Of a stretch of DNA of 64,000 nucleotides, positions 16,523 to 24,757 are shown one piece after another. Location: assembly GCF_003977685.1 (NCBI RefSeq), contig NZ_RYZH01000027.1:1-64000 (forward strand), written 5' to 3'. The stretch's first letter is position 1. Each line of letters starts with the position of its first letter. This DNA is from Tautonia sociabilis. Its GTDB lineage: Bacteria > Planctomycetota > Planctomycetia > Isosphaerales > Isosphaeraceae. The translations under genes and the position numbers were made by a program. Below the pieces are notes generated by a model. It was not told where the DNA came from. It was given only the letters and a program-made list of their open reading frames with translations, and made no database searches.

Positions 16523-17290
16523 ATGCAGACCGAAGACACCCGACGACGAAGAGACGAACCACCCCCGGGGCCGACGCCCAAGGCGCCGCCCCTCAGCGAC
16601 GGCACGCCGCTGCCCGAGGCGCCCCGGACGGGGAGCCCGGTCCCGTGGCTGACCAGCATCCACGCCCGCCCCGGCCGCGGGCCCTACGGCGACCGGCGCT
16701 ATCGCGGCAACTGCTCGGGGCTCCTCATCGAGGACCTCATCCGCTTCTATAACCCCCGCCGCGTGCTCGACCCGATGGAGGGCGGCGGCACCTGCGGCGA
16801 CGTCTGCCGGGCGCTCGGCATCCCCTACGAGGGGCGCGACCTGAAGCGGGGCTTCGACGCGACCGACCCCGAGCACTACGCGCGGCTCGGCCGCTTCGAC
16901 CTCGTCTGGCTCCACCCGCCCTACTGGAAGATGGTCGCCTACAACCCCGGGGACGCCCGCTGCCTGTCGGGTGCCCCGACCGTCGCGGCCTTCGTCGGGC
17001 GCCTCAGGCAGGTCTTGCGGAACTGTCGCGACGTGCTCGCCGCCGGCGGGGTGCTGGCGCTCCTCATCGGGGACGGCCGGCACGAGGGGCGTTACCTCGG
17101 CCTGCCGTTCCGGGCGCTGGACGCCGCCGCGGCCGAGGGGCTCTGGCTCGCCGCGCCCGAGATTATCCGCTTCGGGCACGGCAGCACCTCCGCCCGCCGG
17201 GCCTACTCCGGGAGCTTCATCCCGCGGCTGCACGACGTCTGCCTCATCCTGCGGCGCGACCCCGCCGCGCCGCAGCTCTGGAGGGGCTGA
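16523..17290 (+). CDS. DNA methyltransferase-like protein with HPPY motif
   Basis: A 255-residue protein with two methyltransferase marks in order. DPMEGGGTCGD (about residue 85) is an AdoMet-binding motif I of the DPxxGxGT type. LHPPYWKMVAY (about residue 127) stands where amino-methyltransferases have (D/N/S)PPY. A His replaces the usual first residue, so activity is uncertain; HPPY variants occur in plasmid-borne relatives. A Rossmann-like remainder (VLAAGGVLALLIGDGRHEG) follows. ATG 16,523 has GAGGA upstream; ATG 16,514 lacks one. It could protect transferred DNA or be a degenerate enzyme. Confidence 0.75.
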   Translation: MQTEDTRRRRDEPPPGPTPKAPPLSDGTPLPEAPRTGSPVPWLTSIHARPGRGPYGDRRYRGNCSGLLIEDLIRFYNPRRVLDPMEGGGTCGDVCRALGIPYEGRDLKRGFDATDPEHYARLGRFDLVWLHPPYWKMVAYNPGDARCLSGAPTVAAFVGRLRQVLRNCRDVLAAGGVLALLIGDGRHEGRYLGLPFRALDAAAAEGLWLAAPEIIRFGHGSTSARRAYSGSFIPRLHDVCLILRRDPAAPQLWRG

Positions 17291-17329
17291 GCGGAATCGG
17301 CCAACTTGCGGCCAGGCCCTCAGCCGGAG

Positions 17330-17371
17330 CCTCAGCAAGGGTGTTCCCCCCACCTTTGCGGCTCGCTGAGG
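17330..17371. terminator. Hairpin after the accessory block
   Basis: CCTCAGC and GCTGAGG close a structure that also contains AAGGGTG against CACCTT. It lies 40 bases after the stop at 17,290 and may end the accessory operon. No T-run follows, so rho-independent termination is uncertain. Confidence 0.4.
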
Positions 17372-17489
17372 GCCAATTCGACGCAACCCGTTTCCGAGCA
17401 ACGCTGTCGCCTTTTCGGCGCCGCGCGCCCCGCCTCTTTCCGTGCGCGACGTCGCCTCGGGGGCACACTTCGGGCCGCGTCGCAGGGCC

Positions 17490-17519
17490 GCTGTCACCGG
17501 CTGTCGTCGGCTGTCGCAC
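17490..17519. repeat. Three 10-bp phased GCTGTC repeats
   Basis: GCTGTC begins at 17,490, 17,500 and 17,510, exactly 10 bp apart, so each copy faces the same side of the helix. This is the form of an iteron or cooperative operator. It lies about 110 bp upstream of the conjugation-like operon. Related TGTC or CGACAG units 10 bp apart occur beside both inverted-repeat arms (131-150 and 29,331-29,350). The rest of the 17,291-17,620 gap holds nothing else clear. Confidence 0.55.
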
Positions 17520-17620
17520 GCATCAGCATTTTCTGTTGGATTGGCCTTGAAGGGCCCGAAACGGCCCCGTACCTTCGATCTGGCACCGGACCCGATGAGG
17601 CTTCAGTCGGAGGTACCGCG

Positions 17621-18001
17621 ATGGGGCTGCCGTTCATGGACTGGCTGGAGAAGCGGACGCGGGACGCGATCCTGCGGGGCGCGGCCGAGGCGGGCAAGGT
17701 CCTCACGGAGGGGGCGGAGGTGGTGGTCGAGCGGACCGAGGTGGTCGTCACGCTCGAGCGGGTGACGGAGTACGACTCATCGCCGGGCGCGGATCGCCCC
17801 GGGCTCGTGGAGGCATCCGACCCGCCGGGCGCGAAGCCGGCGCTGCCGCCTTCGGGCCAGGGACCGGGCACCGGCAAGCGTGAGGCAGGGCCGAAGGCGG
17901 GGCCGCCGGCGCGGGGCCGGCAGCCGGAGCGGGGACGTGCCCCCGCGACGACCTCCAAGACCGAGGCGATGTTCGATGCCAGCCCGGGCTCGAAGCCGTG
18001 A
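17621..18001 (+). CDS. Small hypothetical protein at head of transfer-like operon
   Basis: A 126-residue protein. Its first 50 residues form a helix (MDWLEKRTRDAILRGAAEAG) and a strand pair (EVVVERTEVVVTLERVTEY). The rest is Pro/Gly/Arg-rich and probably disordered. GGAGG stands eight bases before ATG 17,621. The end overlaps the next gene by about 26 bases. Position suggests an accessory factor for the winged-helix proteins and ATPase downstream; no family recognised. Confidence 0.6.
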   Translation: MGLPFMDWLEKRTRDAILRGAAEAGKVLTEGAEVVVERTEVVVTLERVTEYDSSPGADRPGLVEASDPPGAKPALPPSGQGPGTGKREAGPKAGPPARGRQPERGRAPATTSKTEAMFDASPGSKP

Positions 18002-18623
18002 GCCGGTGCTGACCGGCCGCGACGAGGCGCTGCTGGAGTGCCTCACCGGCCGGTTCCGGCTGATCACCCCCGCGCTGCTGGCGCGGCTCTGGGGCTGCTC
18101 CGAGGCCTGCGTCCGCCGCAGGCTCCGGGCCCTCGACGCGGCGGGCCTGGTCCTCACCGCCCGGGTGCAGGCCCGCCCGCTGCTCGACCTCAGCGGGCCG
18201 CTGGTCCGCTGGGAGCCCGGCGGGCCGGAGCCGGACTTCGGCCGGGTGAGCTACCGGCTCAAGGCGCGCTGGCGCGAGCCGCCCGTCACGACCACCGTGT
18301 ACCTTGCCGGCCGCCGGGCCGTGCACCTCTTCGGCGGCTCCGGCGGACGCCTCGACTACCCGCTCCAGGCCACCCACGACCTCCACGTCGCCGCCATCTA
18401 CGCCCGGCTCGCCGAGGCGGACCCCGGCCAACTCGCCCGCTGGCGCGGCGAGGAGACGCTCCGCCGGGGCCGCAAGCGCGGCAAGATCCCCGACGCCGTC
18501 CTGGTCGACGGGCGTGGGCGGCCCACTCGGGCGATCGAGTTCGGCGGCAGCTACGGGCCGGCTCGGGTGCGGGTCTTCCACCGGGTCTGCGCCAACGCGC
18601 GACTGGCCTACGAACTTTGGTGA
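17976..18623 (+). CDS. Replication-relaxation-like winged-helix protein (first)
   Basis: A 215-residue protein with an N-terminal winged helix (LTGRFRLITPALLARLWG, then VRRRLRALDAAGLV). The C-terminal part contains KIPDAVLVDGRGRPTRAIEF followed by a Tyr/Arg-rich helix. A winged helix plus a (P)DAxxxxxxG...IE segment is the layout of the replication-relaxation family seen on actinobacterial and planctomycete plasmids; its biochemical role is not settled. The Asp and Glu in IPDAVLV and AIEFGG could mark a degenerate nuclease fold. ATG 17,976 overlaps the preceding gene. Confidence 0.6.
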   Translation: MPARARSREPVLTGRDEALLECLTGRFRLITPALLARLWGCSEACVRRRLRALDAAGLVLTARVQARPLLDLSGPLVRWEPGGPEPDFGRVSYRLKARWREPPVTTTVYLAGRRAVHLFGGSGGRLDYPLQATHDLHVAAIYARLAEADPGQLARWRGEETLRRGRKRGKIPDAVLVDGRGRPTRAIEFGGSYGPARVRVFHRVCANARLAYELW

Positions 18624-18643
18624 GGGGAGAGAGGAGAGGGGCG

Positions 18644-19387
18644 ATGTCGAAGGCCGCCGCACGCACCATCAAGCTCACCGATCGCGACCGGGCGATCCTC
18701 GATCACGTCCATCGCTACCGGCTGACCACGATCGAGGTGCTCCGCCGCCTGTTCTGGGAGCCGGGCTGCACGCCCAACGCCGTATCGCAGGTCCTCGGGC
18801 GGCTCGCCGCCTTCCTCCACGAGGCGCCGCTGATCGGCCCGCAGAAGATCTACCTGCTCACGGCCGCGGCGGCGCGGGAGTACGGCGAGGATGAGGACTT
18901 CGCCCGGCCGCCCGGCCCGACGAGCCTGGCCCACCACCTGGCGATGCTCGAGTACTGCTGCCTGGCCGACGAGCGGCGCGAGCACATCACCGCCCGGGAG
19001 ATCCGCGAGGGCTTCCCCGGCTTCGACGGGCGGGGGATCGCCCGGAACCGCTACTTCCACACCGAGGGCGAACGCCCGTGGCTCGGCTGGCTGGAGGTCG
19101 ACTGCGGCAGCAACGCCGAGGCCCGGGTGAGGAAGTGCCACAAGCAGTTCGCCAAGCGTTATAATGCCGAGGGCCTGAAGTTCCGCGAGCTGGCCGACGC
19201 CGGCCGGTTCGGGATCGTCCTGATCACCACCTCCGACGGCAAGCGTCGGGCGCTGGAGCGGGCGCTCCGCAAGCTCGACCCGTTCCCCCTGGAGGTGCGG
19301 ACCTCGGAGACGCTCCGACTGCTCCTGGGCCGCGGCGACGCGGCGGCCCGAGCTTCACCCGACGACGGGAGCGACGACGCCGGATGA
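18644..19387 (+). CDS. Replication-relaxation-like winged-helix protein (second)
   Basis: A 247-residue protein. It starts with a winged helix (KLTDRDRAILDHVHRYRLTT, then EVLRRLFWEPGC) and continues with a His-rich helical middle (SLAHHLAMLEYCCLADERRE). A C-terminal domain has LGWLEVDCGSN and RFGIVLITTSDGKRRALERA. The arrangement parallels the preceding protein, suggesting a pair of relatives. It overlaps the ATPase gene by four bases (ATGA at 19,384). GGAGAGGGG precedes the ATG. Likely DNA-binding in transfer or replication control. Confidence 0.62.
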   Translation: MSKAAARTIKLTDRDRAILDHVHRYRLTTIEVLRRLFWEPGCTPNAVSQVLGRLAAFLHEAPLIGPQKIYLLTAAAAREYGEDEDFARPPGPTSLAHHLAMLEYCCLADERREHITAREIREGFPGFDGRGIARNRYFHTEGERPWLGWLEVDCGSNAEARVRKCHKQFAKRYNAEGLKFRELADAGRFGIVLITTSDGKRRALERALRKLDPFPLEVRTSETLRLLLGRGDAAARASPDDGSDDAG

Positions 19388-22320
19388 GGGATTTCTACCG
19401 CGACCGCGATTCGCTCCGCGTGGAGCTGCTGCCCGAGGGCTGGGACCGCGAGGGGATGGCGTTCTCCTACCGGGCGCCCGGGACCCGCGCCGGCGAGACC
19501 CGAAACCCGTTCACACCCTACATCATCGCCTCGCTCGCGCTGGCGGCCTTCGCCGGGGCGCTCGCGACGCGACTCTTCTGCTACGTCGTGCCGCTGGGGA
19601 CGATGGCCTTCTCCTGGCAAGTGATCGCGCTCTTCGTGGCGATCTCCCTGGTCGATGGCATGCCCAGCTACTTCGGCGACGATCCGCCCGAGGTCTGGAT
19701 CACCCGGTTCCTTCGGGCGCCCCTGGTCTGGGCGACGATCGTGCTCCTGGCCCAGCCCCCGTGGGTGCTGCTCGTCGTGGTGCTCCTCGTCACGCTGCTG
19801 CTGGCCGACGCGCTGGCCGGGAACTACCTGGCCTGGCTCCTGGCCGACGCCCGGCTCGACTCCGACACCCGGGAGCTCATCCGGCGGCGGTGGAAGGGCC
19901 GCTTCGCGCGCGAGTCCTGGCTCACGGCGGTGCTGGGGCTCTTCGGCCACAACCGGCGGCCGCGGGTCCTCGACCATTACCTGGTCGGGCTCTTGCTCCT
20001 GGCGGCGGCGTTCGGGGTGGGGCTCCTGGCGTTGGCCTGCATGCCGGCCTACACGACGGGGATGGTCGTCGTCCTCGCCCTGCTGGCCTACCTCCCGCTC
20101 CAGGCGCTCGCCCTGCCGCACCTGCTCGGGCTCAAGCGCGTGCCGGCGCGGCTCCAGGCGGGGGTGGTGGCCCGCGCCCTGTCCAACTGGCTGAGCTACA
20201 ACCCCCGCGACCGCTGGACGCCGGGGCTGCACCTGAGCCCCTACGGGGCGGCATGGCTGCGGCTGAGCCTCTTCGCCGCCGCCCTGCTGGTGGCCGGGGC
20301 GTCGCTCAACGTCGCCGCCTGCTTCTTCCCCGTGCTCATGCTCGGCCCGGAGGGGACCTCGCCCTGGCTCCGGGTGGGGGCGGAGCGGCGGGCGGCGTGG
20401 GGCGGCGGGCCGTCGCCGGACCCCGAGGTGCGGCTCTCGCCCCGCCAGCGGCTCTACTACGAGCAGCTCGAGGGCGAGGAGCGGCGCTCGGCGTACCTGC
20501 TGCGGGCGGCGCGCGCGCAGGCCGCCGCGCGCCGGGCGCCTGTCGGCCGGCGCGACGCCGGCGCCCTCACGACGCCCGAGTCCTGGATCCCGCCCAACTA
20601 CGCCGGCGCCTGGAGGGGCCGGCCGCTGTTCCTCTGGACCTTCATCCTGGCCCTGGTGCTGGGCATGGCCGTACCGCCGCTCCTGCTGTTTGCCGCCTGC
20701 TGGTCGGCCTTCGGGCACGAGCTGGCGCTCCTGGAGCTGCGGCTCACCCACCCCGACTTCCGGCAGCACCGGCGCGAGGAGGACGGCGCCCCGGAGGAGT
20801 CGCCCGCGTGGTACGACCCCGAGTGGCAGGGCTACATCGACGCGCTGCACAACTCGCCCAACCCCCTGGAGCGCGAGCACCTGTTCCTCGGCTTCGCCCA
20901 GGACTTCGACACCGACGACGAGTCCCCGGTGCTGATGCACCGGGACATGCTCCGCGAGCACGTGCACGTGACCGGGGACAGCGGCTCGGGCAAGAGCAGC
21001 CGCGGCATCGCCGCGATGGCCGCCCAGCTCTGCCGCTTCGCCCGCGAGCGGGGGGACTGCTCCCTGCTCGTCATCGACCTGAAGGGCGACGACGCGCTCT
21101 TCCACGGCATCCGTCACGAGGCGCGCGGGCTGCCCTTCAAGTGGTACCGCGAGCAGATCGGCTGCACGACCTTCGGCTTCAACCCGCTCATGCAGTCCCA
21201 CATGGAGTATTACAACCCGGAGCAGAAGGGCCGCGCCGTCATGGACGCCTTCGGCCTGCGCTACCAGGACGGCGGGGCGGACCGCTACTTCGCCGACATC
21301 CAGGAGGAGGTCCTCTCCCGGCTGTTCCGGCACCACCCCGAGGTCCGCTCGCTCGCCGATCTGCACCGCCTGCTCCAGGATCGCGGGATCCGCGAACGCC
21401 TCTTCCCGAACACGCCGCAGACCCACTGGGACAACTCCTACCACGTGCGCTCCCAGCTCGGCGCCTTCGCCAACTCGGCGCCGCTGAACGACACGAGCGG
21501 CGACCCGGACCGGTGCATCGACCTGCCCTCCCTGTTCGCCCGGCCGCAGGTGGTCTACTTCTACGTGCCGGCGCTCATGGGCGGCGGGGCCAACCAGCAG
21601 GCGGCGAAGTTCGCGCTGTACGCGCTGCTGACCTCGGCGCTGTTCATCCCGAAGTCGAACCGGCACCAGGTCTACTGCATCATCGACGAGTTCCAGGAGA
21701 TCATCGGCGCCAACCTCGGCGTGATCCTCAAGCAGGCCCGCAGCTTCGACGTCGGCATGGTGCTCGCGAACCAGCTGCCCTCGGACCTCAATCGCGGCGG
21801 CGTGCGGCTGCACGACGTGCTCACGGCGACGACCGCGCTGCGCTGGTCCTTCCGCGCCAGCGACCTGGCCCAGCAACGCGAGCTGCAAGAAGCCTCCGGG
21901 GAGTACATCGAGTACCTCAGGACGGTGAATACCCAGGTGACCGTGACGCACTCGTCCGGGAGGAAGGGCGGCAGCGAGAGCGTCACCAGGTCGGTCGGCA
22001 CGAGCCGCGCGGAGGTCTTCCGCCCGGCGTTCAGCCGGAACCGGATCCTCTGGGCGAATTTCGTCGACGACCTGTCCATCGCCCACTTCGCGCGGGGCAA
22101 CGGCTACACGCAGTTCTTCCGCCCGTTCCCACTGCGCACGATGTTCCACATCAGCCGGGAGCTCTACGAGAAGCGCTCCCGCGAGCCGTGGCCGCTCCTG
22201 CCCTGGCCGCCGGGGCGGCGAGACGGCGCGGCCCCCGGCCCCGTGCCCGGGCCGGCCGATCGGCCGCTGCCCCCGCCCGACGGCGGGCAGCCGGGCGGTG
22301 CGACCGGCGAACGACCCTGA
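19384..22320 (+). CDS. VirD4/TraG/TraD-like coupling ATPase with N-terminal membrane domain
   Basis: A 978-residue protein. The N-terminal half has about eight membrane segments, for example around residues 45-90, 115-150 and 200-240, more than a typical coupling protein. The C-terminal half is a conjugation-type ATPase: Walker A VTGDSGSGKSSRG near residue 530, Walker B VYCIIDEFQEIIG near 762, and a later GMVLANQLPSDLNRG segment. These ATPases feed DNA or protein to a type IV secretion channel as membrane hexamers. No relaxase or channel gene is seen nearby, so this may be part of an incomplete or unusual transfer system. Confidence 0.85.
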   Translation: MRDFYRDRDSLRVELLPEGWDREGMAFSYRAPGTRAGETRNPFTPYIIASLALAAFAGALATRLFCYVVPLGTMAFSWQVIALFVAISLVDGMPSYFGDDPPEVWITRFLRAPLVWATIVLLAQPPWVLLVVVLLVTLLLADALAGNYLAWLLADARLDSDTRELIRRRWKGRFARESWLTAVLGLFGHNRRPRVLDHYLVGLLLLAAAFGVGLLALACMPAYTTGMVVVLALLAYLPLQALALPHLLGLKRVPARLQAGVVARALSNWLSYNPRDRWTPGLHLSPYGAAWLRLSLFAAALLVAGASLNVAACFFPVLMLGPEGTSPWLRVGAERRAAWGGGPSPDPEVRLSPRQRLYYEQLEGEERRSAYLLRAARAQAAARRAPVGRRDAGALTTPESWIPPNYAGAWRGRPLFLWTFILALVLGMAVPPLLLFAACWSAFGHELALLELRLTHPDFRQHRREEDGAPEESPAWYDPEWQGYIDALHNSPNPLEREHLFLGFAQDFDTDDESPVLMHRDMLREHVHVTGDSGSGKSSRGIAAMAAQLCRFARERGDCSLLVIDLKGDDALFHGIRHEARGLPFKWYREQIGCTTFGFNPLMQSHMEYYNPEQKGRAVMDAFGLRYQDGGADRYFADIQEEVLSRLFRHHPEVRSLADLHRLLQDRGIRERLFPNTPQTHWDNSYHVRSQLGAFANSAPLNDTSGDPDRCIDLPSLFARPQVVYFYVPALMGGGANQQAAKFALYALLTSALFIPKSNRHQVYCIIDEFQEIIGANLGVILKQARSFDVGMVLANQLPSDLNRGGVRLHDVLTATTALRWSFRASDLAQQRELQEASGEYIEYLRTVNTQVTVTHSSGRKGGSESVTRSVGTSRAEVFRPAFSRNRILWANFVDDLSIAHFARGNGYTQFFRPFPLRTMFHISRELYEKRSREPWPLLPWPPGRRDGAAPGPVPGPADRPLPPPDGGQPGGATGERP

Positions 22321-22351
22321 TCACCCGCGACACCTTCGGAGGCGACGAGCG

Positions 22352-23803
22352 ATGGCGGACTTCCTCAGCTGGCTGGTGGGCATCGCCGGGCTGTTCCTGC
22401 TGGTCTGGGCGATCGTCGGGAGCGTCGCCGCCGGGATGGAGCGGGCGCGCGCCCGGCTCGAGGGGCCCGAGCGGGCCGACGAGCCGGTCGACCGGGGGCC
22501 GGCCTCGGCGCTGCGAAAGAGCGTCCTGCCGCTCATCGGCCTGATCCTCTTCGGCGGGTGCGTAATCTATCAGTTCTTCGGCAGGCCCGGCGAGGAGGGC
22601 GCGGGGGCTGACCCGCCCGCGGTCGCCGGAGGCGGCGAGCAGGGCGTGCCGGGCGAGCCCGAGGAGCTCGACCGCTTCCTCGAGCAGTCGGAACTCGAGA
22701 CGGTGGCGAGCATCAAGCGGGCCGAGCTCGCCTCGGCCAAGGCGAAGCAGCAGCAGGTCGCGACGCTGGGCGCCCGGGTGCGGGAGGCGCTCGCCGAGTG
22801 GGACCAGGAGTTCGACCGCTGGGAGGCCGAGGTGATCGGCCTGCTCGGCGACGATTCGGGCAGGGCGCTCGCCGGGCAGCCATCCTACGTCCGGCGTTAC
22901 CGCGCGATCGCGGCGCAGGAGCGGCCCGGCCGCGAGGAGGCCGAGGGGCTCCGCTCCGCGTTGGAGACGCTCCTGGAGCCGGTGGAGGACGCGCTGGCCA
23001 GCCCCGCCGACGCGCTGATCCCCGACGAGGCGCTCGCCGGGCAGCTCGAGGGGCTCCTGAAGCAGGCCCGCGAGGGGAGGGATGCCTACCGCACCCCGCG
23101 GATCCAGGTCCAGACGCTGACCACCCACGCCAAGGCCGCCGGGGAGCCGGCGGCGAAGACGCTCCGCGAGGCGATCGCCGAGCAGGAGGCCGAGGAGGCG
23201 ATCGCGGCGACGACCCTGATCGAGGCCGAGGAGGAGAAGGCCCGGCGCGAGCGCGAGGCGGCGCTCGCCGCGGCGCGCCGGGAGCAGCTCGAGTCCGAGG
23301 GCCGGGCGGAGGTCGAGCGCATCAAGGCCGAGACCGAGGCGAAGCGGATGGTCGGCGAGCAGGAGGCGCGGCGGATCGCCGAGGAGGCCGAATCGGTGAG
23401 GAGGCGTCAGGAGCAGGAGATGGAGGCGCGGCTCGCCGAGGCGCGGCGGGAGCAGCTCCGCAAGGCCTTCGAGCAGCAATGGCCGGGCATGCAGCCCTAC
23501 CTGACCGCGTTCACGACGCCGGGCTACACCCAGCCGCGCCGGGACAAGTTCGTGCGGACGACCGACTACGGGCCGGTGTCCCTCGGCAAGCTCCGGGGCG
23601 CGGGGCTGCTCGAGCGGAGCGTCGAGTCGCTGCGGCGGCTGCACTTCGCCACCGCGGCCAACCAGATGAACGACCGGGAACGCGGCGGCTTCCCCACGAT
23701 GGAGAACACCTTCGCCGAGGCGCAGGCGGACCTGCAGCGGATCCAGGAGTTCCTGGTCACCTACGGCGAGATCATGGTCGAGGAAGGGCTGCTCACGCCG
23801 TAA
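22352..23803 (+). CDS. Membrane-anchored coiled-coil protein
   Basis: A 483-residue protein with two N-terminal membrane helices (LSWLVGIAGLFLLVWAIVGS and SVLPLIGLILFGGCVIYQFF). A long Glu/Arg/Ala-rich coiled coil covers about residues 90-400, densest around EEKARREREAALAAARREQ. A globular C-terminus contains GYTQPRRDKFVRTTDYGPV. GGAGG is ten bases before the ATG. It ends the ATPase operon and could be a scaffold or channel partner of the ATPase. No family recognised. Confidence 0.7.
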   Translation: MADFLSWLVGIAGLFLLVWAIVGSVAAGMERARARLEGPERADEPVDRGPASALRKSVLPLIGLILFGGCVIYQFFGRPGEEGAGADPPAVAGGGEQGVPGEPEELDRFLEQSELETVASIKRAELASAKAKQQQVATLGARVREALAEWDQEFDRWEAEVIGLLGDDSGRALAGQPSYVRRYRAIAAQERPGREEAEGLRSALETLLEPVEDALASPADALIPDEALAGQLEGLLKQAREGRDAYRTPRIQVQTLTTHAKAAGEPAAKTLREAIAEQEAEEAIAATTLIEAEEEKARREREAALAAARREQLESEGRAEVERIKAETEAKRMVGEQEARRIAEEAESVRRRQEQEMEARLAEARREQLRKAFEQQWPGMQPYLTAFTTPGYTQPRRDKFVRTTDYGPVSLGKLRGAGLLERSVESLRRLHFATAANQMNDRERGGFPTMENTFAEAQADLQRIQEFLVTYGEIMVEEGLLTP

Positions 23804-24091
23804 GAGCCGCCTTGCCAACGTGCTGCCGCCCGACGTGAGGATCGGGAATGCGGCTCTCTATTGGCTCCCGAGCCCGGTGTTCAAGGACCGAGGCATTGAG
23901 ACCGACCGCCGGGTCTTCAACACCCTCGCAGACGATGAGAAGCGCGGAGCAGCAACTCGTCGCGTCGCTCATCCGTTTGCTGCAAGACCGAGGGTTCATC
24001 AGCTAGAACGATAGCTGTAACCCACCGCAATCGGGCGCAGGCACGAAGGCCCTCGCCAAGGAGTGGACCAATTGAACGAGACCGCGTTAAA
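23804..24091. other. Gap between transfer-like and restriction-like operons
   Basis: Convergent gap. A short frame at 23,820-24,014 (plus) lacks a ribosome site and recognisable motifs and may be a gene remnant. No clear terminator. Confidence 0.4.
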
Positions 24092-24757
24092 TCAATTAAG
24101 CGATACGAACAAATGGAGAAGGGTTATTTCGTGTTGAATGCCTACCTGGGTGTGCTTCGTGCTAAACAGGTTGGGGATGCGCCCGAACCTATCTTCCTGC
24201 CGCCACATCCAACTGGAGGAAATGGCCGTGACTGCGCGATCGAAGTCTTTGAGCCGCTTCTCTATCTGGCTCGCGACAACCCCGCATTCGCCCGCACAAA
24301 CGTAGCCGACCATCGCGCCGTACGGATGGCCGAGGCTGTATTTCCCGATCACGAATCGATTCACACCGTCCGTTACGTAATAGCGGGACAGGTCTGAATC
24401 CGCATCTGCGAGCCTCTTGCACTCGATGGCGAAGTACTCGGTCTGCTCAAAGCTGTAGATCACGTAAACATCGATCAGTCCGATGCTACGGCTCTTATCT
24501 GGCAAGTCGCTCTGTGGCTCGCGCTCGAACCGCAAACGCGGCATGGGATTACGGCGCCTCTTCTCAGCGTCCATCTGCCAACGAAGCTCATCACTGATGT
24601 CGTCTTCGCTACTCCGCGCACTCACCTTGCCACCGGCGACCACTCGCGGCCAAGCCTTGATGGTGATGTCCAGGATGGTCGTGATAACGTCCTCGAGGAC
24701 GAGCTCGCCAGCGGATCCGAAAGAGCCGACGCTCGGGGGCTTAATCAGCTCATTCAC
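24092..24757 (-). CDS. PD-(D/E)XK nuclease-like protein of a restriction-modification operon
   Basis: A 221-residue protein with a plausible nuclease core: an acidic strand IGLIDVYVIYSF (Asp near residue 95) followed by EYFAIECKRLADA (ECK near residue 111), the D...ExK order of PD-(D/E)XK enzymes. An upstream conserved Glu in ELVLEDVIT could complete the site. It overlaps the large methylase gene by eight bases, so it is translationally coupled and probably the cutting partner or accessory of that enzyme. The assignment rests on motif pattern only. Confidence 0.6.
   Translation of the reverse strand: MNELIKPPSVGSFGSAGELVLEDVITTILDITIKAWPRVVAGGKVSARSSEDDISDELRWQMDAEKRRRNPMPRLRFEREPQSDLPDKSRSIGLIDVYVIYSFEQTEYFAIECKRLADADSDLSRYYVTDGVNRFVIGKYSLGHPYGAMVGYVCAGECGVVASQIEKRLKDFDRAVTAISSSWMWRQEDRFGRIPNLFSTKHTQVGIQHEITLLHLFVSLN

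Noticed and set aside
23820-24014. Possible small gene in the gap after the coupling-ATPase operon
   Set aside because: No ribosome site and no motif. At best a remnant, so noted only in the gap entry.
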